Origin: Novosphingobium percolationis
GTDB lineage: Bacteria; Pseudomonadota; Alphaproteobacteria; Sphingomonadales; Sphingomonadaceae
NCBI RefSeq assembly: GCF_020179425.1
Contig: NZ_JAILYM010000002.1
Coordinates: 124,001-188,000, forward strand
Direction: 5' to 3'
Length of the DNA: 64,000 nucleotides
The notes under the pieces were generated by a model. The model ran no database searches. It had not been told where the DNA came from and saw only the letters and a program-made list of their open reading frames with translations. How positions within the stretch are numbered: position 1 is the first letter of the stretch; each line of letters begins with the position of its first letter. A program made the translations under genes and the position numbers. This document shows positions 11,553 through 19,184 of this stretch, piece by piece.

Positions 11553-11798
11553 ATGCGTAAGCACAGGTTTATTGTTGCCGCGTTGGCTTCGTCCGCGCTT
11601 CTTCTTGCCGCAAGTGCCGGGACCGCATCTGCTCGGGGTGCTTCGCGGTTGGCGCTGAGTGCCGAGGTTTCGGCGTCATGCGGTCGTGGTGGTTGCAAGT
11701 CGGGCAACGGCAATTCCGCGGTCTGGATCGCGCTAGGCACGCTGGGCGCTGTTGGTGCGGGCATGTGGCAGTTGCTGGACAACCCCGTCAGCCAGTGA
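11553..11798 (+). CDS. Small secreted hypothetical protein
   Basis: An 81-aa protein with a clear Sec signal peptide: MRKHRF followed by a hydrophobic core and an Ala-rich cleavage region ending TASA around residue 26. The short mature part has a central CGRGGCKSGNGNSA motif with two cysteines four residues apart, then one hydrophobic helix (WIALGTLGAVGAGMWQLL) that may anchor it in the membrane. I chose the ATG at 11553; a TTG 15 bases upstream is in frame. It is not recognised as a known family. Lying between a polysaccharide locus and its possible regulators, it might serve the envelope, which is inference only. Confidence 0.65.
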   Translation: MRKHRFIVAALASSALLLAASAGTASARGASRLALSAEVSASCGRGGCKSGNGNSAVWIALGTLGAVGAGMWQLLDNPVSQ

Positions 11799-11842
11799 CG
11801 CGAAGATCGCAGGCCGCGTCCGGGGCGAACAGCGGTCTTTTC

Positions 11843-11877
11843 GGGTGGACGTCGTCAAAAGGTTTACGCGTCCACCC
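11843..11877. terminator. Inverted repeat after the small secreted protein gene
   Basis: GGGTGGACG (11843-11851) and CGTCCACCC (11869-11877) form a perfect 9-bp stem with a 17-base loop, 45 bases after the stop codon. No T-run follows. It may end the transcript of the small secreted protein or protect its 3' end. Confidence 0.4.
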
Positions 11878-11911
11878 AACTAGGTGATTTCCGCAGAATA
11901 GGTGGCATGCG

Positions 11912-12211
11912 ATGCTCGCTAGCATGCAGAACGAGATCACCATGCCGAAAGCGCGTTCCAGTGTCCCCATGCGGCGACTTGGCGCCCCTGCGGCCGTCAT
12001 CTCGCCCGTCGCGCGACGCAGTACGACGCGACGGGCAGATCGCTCCAGGGTGGCCGCTGGTGCGGCGATGGAGGCGGGGGCTGTGTTCGCAGAGCCCGAG
12101 ATCGAACGATACTCGTTCATCGTCCGCGTCGCGATCATCGGCGGTCTGGCGATCACCGGCTGGGGTGGGGTCATCGGCGCCGCCATAGGGCTGGTCCGCT
12201 ACTTCGCCTGA
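11912..12211 (+). CDS. Small membrane hypothetical protein
   Basis: A 99-aa ORF not recognised as a known family. The N-terminal 65 residues are basic and Ala-rich with no clear fold; the C-terminal 30 residues form one hydrophobic helix (VRVAIIGGLAITGWGGVIGA) and end LVRYFA. It looks like a single-pass membrane protein with its N-terminus in the cytoplasm. A second ATG 12 bases downstream is possible. Coding evidence is moderate: the frame shows normal high-GC third positions, but there is no homology signal I can name. It lies between the small secreted protein and the LuxR-type regulator on the same strand. Confidence 0.5.
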   Translation: MLASMQNEITMPKARSSVPMRRLGAPAAVISPVARRSTTRRADRSRVAAGAAMEAGAVFAEPEIERYSFIVRVAIIGGLAITGWGGVIGAAIGLVRYFA

Positions 12212-12367
12212 TCGCCCGCACAAGGGTGGCGTCCGGTGCGGCACGAGGCGGCCGCCCGCTTCCCGTTTACGCATGTCTGCGGGGCTTTCGAGCATGCACG
12301 GCGCCATCGCCACCGCTCTGTGTGGTCGCTGCGCAGGCGCCCCGCTCAAATTCTGAAGGCTGCTGCC

Positions 12368-12673
12368 ATGTTGAACGTGCCCAATCGCAACTTCGTTCTC
12401 GATCATGGGATCGACACGACAGCGATGCGGCCACCGCAAGGCCTGTCCGACCGCGAGGCAGGGGTGTTGCGGTGTCTGGCCTGGGGATTTTCGAGCAAGG
12501 AGACCGGCGACGTGCTGGGCATCAGCCGTCGCACCGTCGAATGTCACCGCGCCAGCGTTCTGCGCAAGCTGCAGGCCCGCAACGGCCCCGATGCCGTCAG
12601 GATCGCGCTGGCCACTGGGATCGCACTGGATGCGCCGGATACGGATATCGCGCCGCAGGGCGGCGAAGACTGA
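12368..12673 (+). CDS. LuxR-type HTH solo regulator
   Basis: A 101-aa DNA-binding protein made almost only of a LuxR/NarL C-terminal helix-turn-helix: LSDREAGVLRCLAWGFSSKE, then GISRRTVECHRASVLRKL, residues about 25-80. No receiver or autoinducer domain is present, so it is a stand-alone effector or needs a partner. An upstream reading frame exists but has no good start; the ATG at 12368 gives a compact protein. It converges on the FixJ/NarL-type response regulator at 12727-13539, whose HTH domain is similar in layout. The pair may regulate the adjacent polysaccharide genes, an inference from position. Confidence 0.78.
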   Translation: MLNVPNRNFVLDHGIDTTAMRPPQGLSDREAGVLRCLAWGFSSKETGDVLGISRRTVECHRASVLRKLQARNGPDAVRIALATGIALDAPDTDIAPQGGED

Positions 12674-12697
12674 GCCCGCGGCGACTGGCGGCAGGCG

Positions 12698-12726
12698 GCG
12701 GGCCACCCCTGCCGGGTGTGGCCCGC
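12698..12726. terminator. Dyad between convergent regulator genes
   Basis: GCGGGCCAC (12698-12706) pairs perfectly with GTGGCCCGC (12718-12726) around an 11-base loop. It sits 25 bases after the + strand LuxR solo stop and directly abuts the stop of the minus-strand response regulator. No T-run is present. A bidirectional transcription barrier is the simplest reading. Confidence 0.5.
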
Positions 12727-13539
12727 TCAGGCGCCGTCTTGTGATTCCGGGCCGCGTGCGTGGCGGATGATGTTGGCCACGCTGGCCGCCGAATTGACCT
12801 TGAGCTTGTTGAAGATGCGGTGGCGGTGGATCTTCACCGTGTTTTCGCTGCGGCCCATTTCGGCCGCGATCAGCTTGGTCGGATACCCGCGCGAGATCAT
12901 CCCCGCGACATAGGTTTCGGTGGGCGTCAGCGATTCGATCATCTGGCGCACCAGCCGTTCGCTTTCGAAGCGGCAGAAGCGGCGGCGTGATTCGCCAACC
13001 GCCGACGTCACCGCCTTGCGCAGCTGCATTTCGCCAAAGGGCTTCTGCAGGAAGTCGAACGCGCCGGCCTTCATGCAGTGCACCACGGTTGCGACGTCCT
13101 GCACGCCTGAGATGAACACGACCGGCAGCGCGAAGTTCGCGCCGTTGATCCATTCCTGCACGGCCAGGCCATCCTGCCCCGGCAGGCGGATATCGAGCAG
13201 GACGCAGCCCGTCTTGTAGCGCGGAAGATGTTCGATCAGTTCTGCCGCGCTGGCGCAGCCCATCGCGTCGAAACCGAGCCCGTCGACCAGTTCGACGAGG
13301 TTGTCCCGCAGATCGTCGTCATCCTCGACCACGAAGACCATCTCGCGGTCGGTTTTGCAGATGACCGCGTTGGGAAACGAAGCGGCGGGCATCGCGCTGC
13401 AATCGACCTTTTGGCACGGGCGCAAATAGCCCTGCTGGCCACAGGCGGTGGCATTGCCCAAAGACCAGCGGATCGAATCCGGCAGTTGGACATCGGATGC
13501 TTCTTCGACCTGACCCGGCCCGAACTTGACGCTGCCCAC
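12727..13539 (-). CDS. FixJ/NarL-family response regulator
   Basis: A two-component response regulator of 270 aa from a GTG start. After about 67 unusual N-terminal residues comes a receiver domain (VFVVEDDDDLRDNL, phospho-acceptor Asp in CVLLDIRLPGQDG, conserved Lys in FLQKPFGE), then a LuxR-type HTH (LTPTETYVAGMISRGYPTKL and GRSENTVKIHRHRIFNKL). An internal ATG at 13392 would give a conventional 221-aa protein, but it has no good ribosome-binding site; the GTG has AGGGA upstream. No histidine kinase is adjacent, so it is an orphan regulator. The inverted repeat TAGGTA-N3-TACCTA lies just upstream and may be its own target. Confidence 0.85.
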   Translation of the reverse strand: MGSVKFGPGQVEEASDVQLPDSIRWSLGNATACGQQGYLRPCQKVDCSAMPAASFPNAVICKTDREMVFVVEDDDDLRDNLVELVDGLGFDAMGCASAAELIEHLPRYKTGCVLLDIRLPGQDGLAVQEWINGANFALPVVFISGVQDVATVVHCMKAGAFDFLQKPFGEMQLRKAVTSAVGESRRRFCRFESERLVRQMIESLTPTETYVAGMISRGYPTKLIAAEMGRSENTVKIHRHRIFNKLKVNSAASVANIIRHARGPESQDGA

Positions 13540-13567
13540 TGGTACGTTTTCCCTGACCCTAGCCGCA

Positions 13568-13582
13568 TAGGTAAAGTACCTA
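13568..13582. promoter_or_regulatory. Inverted repeat upstream of the response regulator
   Basis: TAGGTA, AAG, TACCTA form a perfect 6-bp dyad 29-43 bases before the start of the minus-strand response regulator. On the minus strand it reads TACCTAT, resembling a NarL-type heptamer (TACYYMT). Three TATGG steps lie a little further upstream on the same strand. Autoregulation by the LuxR-type HTH is plausible. Confidence 0.4.
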
Positions 13583-13664
13583 AGAGTTCACCCCATATCC
13601 ATAGGCCATAAGTTTAACCGGATTGGTTTATGGCGCATTAACTGGAGGCGGATCGAGCGAAATC

Positions 13665-13729
13665 GATTGCTTCACGGTGGTTCGAGGGTCAACTGCAATC
13701 AGGTCAGGAATCGAACCATTACAGCAATC
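13665..13729. repeat. Composite long stem-loop in a 375-bp gene-free stretch
   Basis: The gene-free region 13540-13914 contains GATTGC (13665-13670) and TGGTTCGA (13678-13685), answered in mirror order by TCGAACCA (13711-13718) and GCAATC (13724-13729), a 14-bp discontinuous stem around a 25-base loop. A second dyad, GCGCGCC (13744-13750) with GGCGCGC (13767-13773), follows. Apart from these, the response-regulator promoter side and the Fur box near the end, I see nothing else in this stretch and no convincing short ORF. Confidence 0.45.
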
Positions 13730-13862
13730 ACCGCTATTCTACGGCGCGCCCGCCAGCACCCTGGGTGGCGCGCGTGGCCAGAGCGGCGGGCTCCGTGCGC
13801 GGCAGGCGAGTGACGCCGTTCGCTGCAGCGACAGGCGCACGGTTATAGTCAGAAATCGCTAA

Positions 13863-13877
13863 TGCGAGTGATTATCA
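13863..13877 (+). promoter_or_regulatory. Fur box upstream of the TonB receptor operon
   Basis: The site matches the 7-1-7 Fur consensus TGATAAT-N-ATTATCA at 11 of 14 defined positions, with the right half ATTATCA complete. It lies 38 bases before the PepSY gene start. Iron-dependent repression by Fur fits a siderophore receptor operon. Confidence 0.65.
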
Positions 13878-13914
13878 TTGACTGTCGGCTGTCGCTGCCC
13901 TAGCGGCGGCGGGC

Positions 13915-15027
13915 ATGGGAACGGGAACGATCAGGGGGTGGGCCTGGATCCACAAGTGGAGCAGCCTTGTCTGCACGCTCGCGCTGCTGATCCTGTGCCT
14001 GACCGGGCTGCCGCTGATCTTTCATGACGAGATCGATTCCCTGGAGGGCGAGGTCGCGCTGGCCGGGCCGCCGTCGGCGCGCGCCGGGCTGCCGCTCGAC
14101 GCGGTCGTGGCGCGGGCGCGGGATGACTATGCACGGGTGGCACATCGCGCCGGCGTGCCGCTGTTCGTCGGGTTTTCGCCCGACACGCCGATGATCACCG
14201 TCACCGTTGGGCCGCGCGCGGATGCGGGCGAGGCGGAGATGCGGCTGTTTTCCTATGACCGCGGCACGGGCCGCGCGGTGGGGGAAGTCGAGCGCGGCGG
14301 GGTGATGGCCTTTCTGCTGCAACTCCACACCGACCTGCTGCTGGGCCTGCCGGGGATGCTGTTCCTCGGCGTGATGGGCGTGCTGTTCCTGATCGCGATC
14401 GTGTCGGGCGTGGTACTCTACGTGCCGTTCATGCACCGGCTGGCGTTCGGGACGCTGCGCTTCGATCGTTCGGCGCGGGTGCGGCGGCTGGATGAGCACA
14501 ACCTGCTTGGCGTGCTGGCGCTCGGCTGGACACTGGCGATCGGCGCGACCGGCGCGATCAATGCCTTTGCCGATCCGCTGACCGCGGCCTGGCGGCAGGG
14601 CGAACTGGCACAGATGGTCGCCGCGCGGCACGGTGAAGTGGCGCTCGATCCGGCGCGCTATGGCTCGCTGGACAAGGCGATGGCGGCCGCGCAGGCGGCG
14701 CACGGCGGGCTGCTGCCGCAGTTCGTCGGTTTTCCGGGCGGCGCGTGGTCGTCGCCCCGGCACTACGCGATCTTCTTCCAGGGCGACACGCCGCTGACCA
14801 GCCATGTGCTGACGCCCGCGCTGGTCGATGCCGAAAGCGGCGTGCTGACTGACGTGCGCGCGATGCCGCTAACGATGCAGGCGCTGATGCTGTCGAAGCC
14901 GCTGCATTTCGGCGACTATGGTGGGCTGCCGCTCAAGCTGGTGTGGGCGCTGCTCGACCTTGCCACGATCCGCGTGCTGTGGAGCGGGCTTGCGCTCTGG
15001 CTGGGCAAGCGGAGGTGCGCTGCATGA
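13915..15027 (+). CDS. PepSY-associated TM domain protein
   Basis: An inner-membrane protein of 370 aa in the PepSY_TM family often found next to iron-siderophore receptors and thought to act as a ferric-siderophore reductase or uptake accessory. The first helix (SLVCTLALLILCLTGLPLIF) follows a WAWIHKWSSL segment whose His is typical. Two more helices lie around residues 140-170 and 190-210, and the last near the C-terminus. A periplasmic PepSY-like region lies around residues 60-110. The ATG is 38 bases downstream of the Fur box. Its stop overlaps the next small gene (ATGA), giving an operon with the TonB-dependent receptor. Confidence 0.85.
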   Translation: MGTGTIRGWAWIHKWSSLVCTLALLILCLTGLPLIFHDEIDSLEGEVALAGPPSARAGLPLDAVVARARDDYARVAHRAGVPLFVGFSPDTPMITVTVGPRADAGEAEMRLFSYDRGTGRAVGEVERGGVMAFLLQLHTDLLLGLPGMLFLGVMGVLFLIAIVSGVVLYVPFMHRLAFGTLRFDRSARVRRLDEHNLLGVLALGWTLAIGATGAINAFADPLTAAWRQGELAQMVAARHGEVALDPARYGSLDKAMAAAQAAHGGLLPQFVGFPGGAWSSPRHYAIFFQGDTPLTSHVLTPALVDAESGVLTDVRAMPLTMQALMLSKPLHFGDYGGLPLKLVWALLDLATIRVLWSGLALWLGKRRCAA

Positions 15028-15230
15028 CCGCGCGCCCGACCCGCTCGCCAGCGCGCGTGCTGGGGCTGCCGCTGCTGCTCGCCGCGCTGACTCTCGCCGG
15101 GCTGGTGCTGGGCCTGACCGGCGACGGGGTCCGCGATCTTGTCTGCGTGGCGCTGCTGGCGCTGCCGCTCGTCCTTTTCCTTGTCCACTGGCGGCGCCGT
15201 GCGCGCGCGCCTTCGTCACGAAAGCCCTGA
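15024..15230 (+). CDS. Small two-helix membrane protein of a siderophore-uptake operon
   Basis: A 68-aa protein with two hydrophobic segments (about residues 12-32 and 36-52), ending in a basic tail WRRRARAPSSRKP. Its ATG overlaps the PepSY gene stop as ATGA, and its TGA overlaps the receptor start as TGATG, so the three genes are translationally coupled. No family is recognised. The position suggests a small accessory subunit of the PepSY protein or receptor system. Confidence 0.72.
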   Translation: MTARPTRSPARVLGLPLLLAALTLAGLVLGLTGDGVRDLVCVALLALPLVLFLVHWRRRARAPSSRKP

Positions 15231-17371
15231 TGATGAATCGCCTGACTTTGCTCGCTGCCACCGCGCTCGTCCCCGCCTTTGCCGCGCCCGCGCTGGCGCA
15301 GGAAACGCCACAGGAGATCGTCGTGACGGCGCAAGCGACGAACGCCACGCAGGTCATGGGCGAAGGCGACCTTGGCGCGCTGGGGCGCAAGAAGGCCGAG
15401 GACGTGCCGTTTACCGTGCGCAGCTACAACGAGGCGCTGATCCTCAACCAGCAGCCGCAGACGCTGGGGCAGGTGCTGGAGAACGATCCGACGGTGCGCA
15501 CCAGCTATGGCTTCGGCAATGCCGCCGAGCAGTTCGTGATCCGCGGCTTTGCGCTTTATGGCGACGACGTGGGGCTGAACGGGCTTTACGGCATCGCGCC
15601 GCGCCAGCTGATCGCGCCCGAACTGTTCCAGTCGGTGCAGGTGCTGAACGGCGCCTCGGCGTTCCTGAATGGCGCGGCGCCGGGGGGATCGTCTTTGGGC
15701 GGCAGCGTCAACCTGCAGATGAAGCGGGCCGGGGCCGATCCGCTCAACCGCGTGACGCTGGGCTATACCTCGGACGCCAATTTCGGCGGCAGCTTCGACG
15801 TATCGCGCCGTTTCGGCAACGATGGCGCCTTCGGGGTGCGGATCAACGCCGCGTTCCGCAGCGGCGACGTCGCGGTCGACGGCGAGTTCCGCCGCACCAG
15901 CGTGGTGGGCGGCGCGTTCGACTGGCATGACGACAACACGCGCCTCTTCCTCGATCTCGGCTACCAGAAGGTCGAGGTCGACGGCCTGCGCCCGAAGGTG
16001 ACGGTGGGCACGACGACGATCCCGGCGGTGCCGCGCGCCGATGCCAACTATGCCCAGAAGTGGACCTACACCGACTTGCGCGACGTGTTCGGCGTGCTGC
16101 GGTTCGAACAGGATCTGGGCGAGCACGCCATGCTCTATGTGACGGGCGGCGCGCGGGATGGCAGCGAACAGGGCATCTATGGCGGCGTGACCGTGCTCGA
16201 TGCCACGACGGGCGCGGCCAACGGCAACGCGCTCTACGTGCCCCGCACCGACAATAACGAGGCGCTGGAGGCGGGCCTGCGGGTGAAGCTGGGCAGCGCG
16301 GTGACGCAGGAGTTCAACATCGGCGGCAGCGCGGTGTGGCAGGTCAACCGCAACGCCTTCGACTTCCTCTATGGCCCCGGCTTCGCCGGGTTCGCGACGA
16401 ATATCTACGATACGCCCAAGGCGGAGATCCCGGCCTCGGCCTTCGTCGGCGGGGATCTCGACACGCCGTTCCCGATCAGCCGCACGCGGCTGCTGTCGGC
16501 CTTCGCGTCGGACACGGTAGGGCTGCTGGGTGATCGTGTCCTGCTGACGGGCGGGCTGCGGCTGCAGGACATCCAGGTCAAGAGCTACAACTACTACGAC
16601 GGGGGCTCGCTGACGGGCACCTATCGCAAGTCGGCCATCACGCCGGTGGTCGGGCTGGTGGTCAAGCCCGTGTCGGGCGTGTCGCTGTTCGCCAACCGCA
16701 TCGAGGCGCTGCAACAGGGGCCGACCGCGCCGATCGACCCGTCGGTGGTCAATGCGGGCGCGGTGCTCGCGCCCATCAAGTCGACGCAGTACGAAGTCGG
16801 CGGCAAGCTGAAGCTGGGCCGCATGGAAGCCGGGCTGTCGCTGTTCCGCATCGACCTGCCGGTGGGCTATTCGGTCGATATCGGCGGTGGGCTCAAGCGT
16901 TTCGGGCTCTATGGCCAGCAGCGCAACGAGGGCGTGGAGTTCACGCTCAACGGCGAACCCGTCAAGGGCCTGCGCTTCATCGGCGGCGCCTCGGTGGTCG
17001 ATGCGAAGCTGCGCAAGACCAGCGGCGGGATCAACGAAGGCAACCGCGCGGTGGGCGTGCCCGAATGGACCGCCAATGCAGGTCTCGAATGGGACGTGCC
17101 CACGACCGGCCTGACGCTGACCGGTCGCATGATCCACACCGGCAAGCAGGCGGTGAACGTCGCCAACACGCTCGAAATCCCGGCGTGGACGCGCTTCGAT
17201 CTGGGCGCGCGCTATGTCTTCGTGGCGGCGGACAAGCCGGTGACGCTGCGCTTCGGCGTCGATAACGTGGCCAACAAGCGCTACTGGGCTTCGGCCTTCG
17301 ACGTGTTCTCGGCGGCGCTTCTGCAAGGCCAGCCGCGCACCTTCAAGGCGAGCGCCTCCATCGACTTCTGA
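15230..17371 (+). CDS. TonB-dependent siderophore receptor
   Basis: Outer-membrane active transporter of 713 aa. A signal peptide (MMNRLTLLAATALVPAFAAP, ending ALA-QE) leads into the TonB box-like EIVVTAQ at residues 31-37, the plug domain (LGQVLENDPTVRTSYGFG, FVIRGFALYGDDVGLNGL, SVQVLNGASAFLNG) and a 22-strand barrel region ending in FKASASIDF, the usual terminal Phe. The plug pattern is that of siderophore receptors. The start overlaps the preceding stop (TGATG); a second ATG directly follows it. The 3' end overlaps the convergent TetR gene by 29 bases. Iron control through the Fur box ahead of the operon is likely. Confidence 0.92.
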   Translation: MMNRLTLLAATALVPAFAAPALAQETPQEIVVTAQATNATQVMGEGDLGALGRKKAEDVPFTVRSYNEALILNQQPQTLGQVLENDPTVRTSYGFGNAAEQFVIRGFALYGDDVGLNGLYGIAPRQLIAPELFQSVQVLNGASAFLNGAAPGGSSLGGSVNLQMKRAGADPLNRVTLGYTSDANFGGSFDVSRRFGNDGAFGVRINAAFRSGDVAVDGEFRRTSVVGGAFDWHDDNTRLFLDLGYQKVEVDGLRPKVTVGTTTIPAVPRADANYAQKWTYTDLRDVFGVLRFEQDLGEHAMLYVTGGARDGSEQGIYGGVTVLDATTGAANGNALYVPRTDNNEALEAGLRVKLGSAVTQEFNIGGSAVWQVNRNAFDFLYGPGFAGFATNIYDTPKAEIPASAFVGGDLDTPFPISRTRLLSAFASDTVGLLGDRVLLTGGLRLQDIQVKSYNYYDGGSLTGTYRKSAITPVVGLVVKPVSGVSLFANRIEALQQGPTAPIDPSVVNAGAVLAPIKSTQYEVGGKLKLGRMEAGLSLFRIDLPVGYSVDIGGGLKRFGLYGQQRNEGVEFTLNGEPVKGLRFIGGASVVDAKLRKTSGGINEGNRAVGVPEWTANAGLEWDVPTTGLTLTGRMIHTGKQAVNVANTLEIPAWTRFDLGARYVFVAADKPVTLRFGVDNVANKRYWASAFDVFSAALLQGQPRTFKASASIDF

Positions 17372-18011
17372 TGCAGGCCCTGCGCCCGTTTCCGGCGAAG
17401 CGGGCGCAGATCGTGTCGAGGTGGTGCGCGATCAGTCGGTCGCGCTCGACCCACGGAAAGGCTGGCCGCGCGATCAGCAGCGAGGTGAGGCCGTGGACCG
17501 AGGCCCACACCGACTGCGCCTCCAGCTCGACCGTGGCGGGATCGACCCCGCCTGCTTCGGTGCCCATCATCGCGGCGATGACCCGGCGCAGCATGTCGAA
17601 CGCGCCTTCGCCCACGGCCATGATCGGATCCTTCGCCTCGCGCACCAGCGCGGCGGTCTGTTCATTGCCTTCGATCATGAAGGCCATGCGGTACATGTCC
17701 GGGTGATCCAGCCCAAAGTGGATATAGGCCTGCCCCAGACGGCGAAAATGCGCTGCCGGCGTGCCCGGTTCGGCCAGCACCGCGCGCGAGACCTGCGCCA
17801 GCCGGTCGAAGGCGCGCAGGCACAGCTCGGCCGAGATTTCGTGCGCGGTGCGGAAGTGCGCGTAGAGCGAGGGCTGCGAGATGCCCACCGCCTGCGCGAT
17901 CTGCCGCGTCGAGACGTGCGCCATGCCGTGCTGCGCGAACAGGCGCAGCGCCGTTTCGAGTATCTGTTCGCGCCGTTCGCCGCCGCGCCCGCGCTTGTCG
18001 TCCTGCCGCAT
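17343..18011 (-). CDS. TetR-family regulator of the adjacent RND operon
   Basis: A 222-aa repressor with the N-terminal TetR HTH at about residues 15-60 (ILETALRLFAQHGMAHVSTR, then IAQAVGISQPSLYAHF) and a helical ligand-binding C-terminal part (GQAYIHFGLDHPDMYRMAF, then SVWASVHGLTSLLI, of the WHG-type tail). I chose the ATG with AAGGAA upstream over an upstream TTG that would place the start inside the promoter. It is divergent from the efflux operon, and two tet-operator-like dyads lie in the 93-base spacer, so it most likely represses both itself and the pump. Confidence 0.88.
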   Translation of the reverse strand: MRQDDKRGRGGERREQILETALRLFAQHGMAHVSTRQIAQAVGISQPSLYAHFRTAHEISAELCLRAFDRLAQVSRAVLAEPGTPAAHFRRLGQAYIHFGLDHPDMYRMAFMIEGNEQTAALVREAKDPIMAVGEGAFDMLRRVIAAMMGTEAGGVDPATVELEAQSVWASVHGLTSLLIARPAFPWVERDRLIAHHLDTICARFAGNGRRACIRSRWRRSP

Positions 18012-18066
18012 CGGTTCCTTATGTCCGCGATCGAGATCAGTTGCGCTTGACAACCTAACTCCATCC

Positions 18067-18079
18067 CTATCATTGATAG
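18067..18079. promoter_or_regulatory. tet-operator-like dyad, site 1
   Basis: CTATCATTGATAG is a perfect dyad and equals the core of the classical tet operator except for the central base. It lies between the divergent tetR and RND adaptor genes. A TTGACA element at 18047-18052 upstream suggests that it overlaps the promoter core of the efflux operon. Confidence 0.7.
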
Positions 18080-18080
18080 C

Positions 18081-18093
18081 CTATCAGGGATAG
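18081..18093. promoter_or_regulatory. tet-operator-like dyad, site 2
   Basis: CTATCAGGGATAG repeats site 1 with a 14-base period and two mismatches in one half. Together the two sites also give a larger dyad, CCCTATC (18065-18071) with GATAGGG (18089-18095). It ends 11 bases before the RND adaptor ATG. Confidence 0.65.
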
Positions 18094-18104
18094 GGGGGAT
18101 TCGG

Positions 18105-19184
18105 ATGCCGACGCGGCGATCCATCACGATTGGTGCAGCACTTGGCGCGGCGCTGCTGGCTGGCGCGCTGGGTGGGTGCAGCGGCAAGGAGACCGCCAAG
18201 GCAGCGCCACAGGCGCAGGCTCCGGCGACCCCGGTCCGTGTCTTCGTGGTCGGCGGGCAGGGTGAAGGCGCGGTTTCGGCGACGGGCGCGAGCTATGCCG
18301 CGCTGATCCACCGCGAGCGCGAGGCCACGCTGTCCTTCCGCCTTGGCGGACGCATGATCTCGAGCCCGCCGCGCGAAGGCCAGCGGCTGGGCGCGGGCGC
18401 ACTGGTCTCCGCGATCGACGCCACCCCTTGGCGCGCTGCGCTGGTGCGCGCGCAGGCCGACGCGGCGCGCAACGGGCGTGCGGCGCAGCGCTATGGCACG
18501 CTCGCACCTGATGGCGCGGTTTCGCAGGCTCAGGCGCGCGATGCCGCCGATGCCTTGAGCGCGGCGCGCGCGGCCGTGACGGCGGCGCGATATGATCTTT
18601 CCTCGACCCGGCTGGTGATGCCCTTTGCCGGCGTGGTGCTGAGTCGCCGCGCCGAACTGGGCGAGACCCTGGCCGCGGGCCAGGCGGTGGCGAGCGTGGC
18701 GGACCTCTCCTCGCCATTGCTCGCCACCGTGCAGGTTCCGGTGGCGCGGATCGCGGGGCTGCAACGCGGCACGGGCGCGCAAGTGCTGGTGCCGGGCCGG
18801 GCGCAGCCCATCGCGGCGCGGGTGCTGCGGATCGGGGCGGCCAGCGATGCCCGGTCGGGCACCGTGGCGGTCGATCTGGCGCTGGATAGCGCGGGCGGCC
18901 TGCCCAGCGGCACGTCGGCCTCGGCGGTGTTCGCAGGCGGTGCGACCAGTGCGGCGGCGGGCGACGTGACGGTTCCGGCCGAGGCGCTGCTGGAGGCGGG
19001 CGGTGCGCGCGCGACGCTCTACGTGATCGACGGCAAGGGGCGGGCGCGGCGCACGCAGGTGGGTTTCCTGGGCTTTTCCGACCGCATGGCGCGCGTTTCG
19101 GGCCTTGCGCCTGGCGCGCGGGTGATCACGGCGGGGGCGGGCTTCGTCGGCGATGGCGAAGCCGTGGTGGTCACTGCCGAATGA
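18105..19184 (+). CDS. RND efflux periplasmic adaptor (membrane fusion lipoprotein)
   Basis: A 359-aa HlyD/AcrA-type adaptor that bridges the inner-membrane pump and the outer-membrane channel. The N-terminus carries a lipoprotein signal with lipobox LGGCS (Cys near residue 25). The order is beta-barrel and lipoyl half (FRLGGRMISSPPREGQRLGAG), a short helical hairpin (AAQRYGTLAPDGAVSQAQARD), the second lipoyl half (MPFAGVVLSRRAELGETLAAG) and a C-terminal barrel and membrane-proximal domain. A run of six G before the ATG is the ribosome-binding site. The stop overlaps the pump gene (ATGA). Expression should respond to the adjacent TetR protein. Confidence 0.92.
   Translation: MPTRRSITIGAALGAALLAGALGGCSGKETAKAAPQAQAPATPVRVFVVGGQGEGAVSATGASYAALIHREREATLSFRLGGRMISSPPREGQRLGAGALVSAIDATPWRAALVRAQADAARNGRAAQRYGTLAPDGAVSQAQARDAADALSAARAAVTAARYDLSSTRLVMPFAGVVLSRRAELGETLAAGQAVASVADLSSPLLATVQVPVARIAGLQRGTGAQVLVPGRAQPIAARVLRIGAASDARSGTVAVDLALDSAGGLPSGTSASAVFAGGATSAAAGDVTVPAEALLEAGGARATLYVIDGKGRARRTQVGFLGFSDRMARVSGLAPGARVITAGAGFVGDGEAVVVTAE

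Noticed and set aside
11864..13153. Minus-strand frame of 429 codons over the LuxR solo and part of the response regulator.
   Set aside because: Arg/Pro/Gly-biased translation without any domain; both real regulators in the area have recognisable HTH motifs in other frames.
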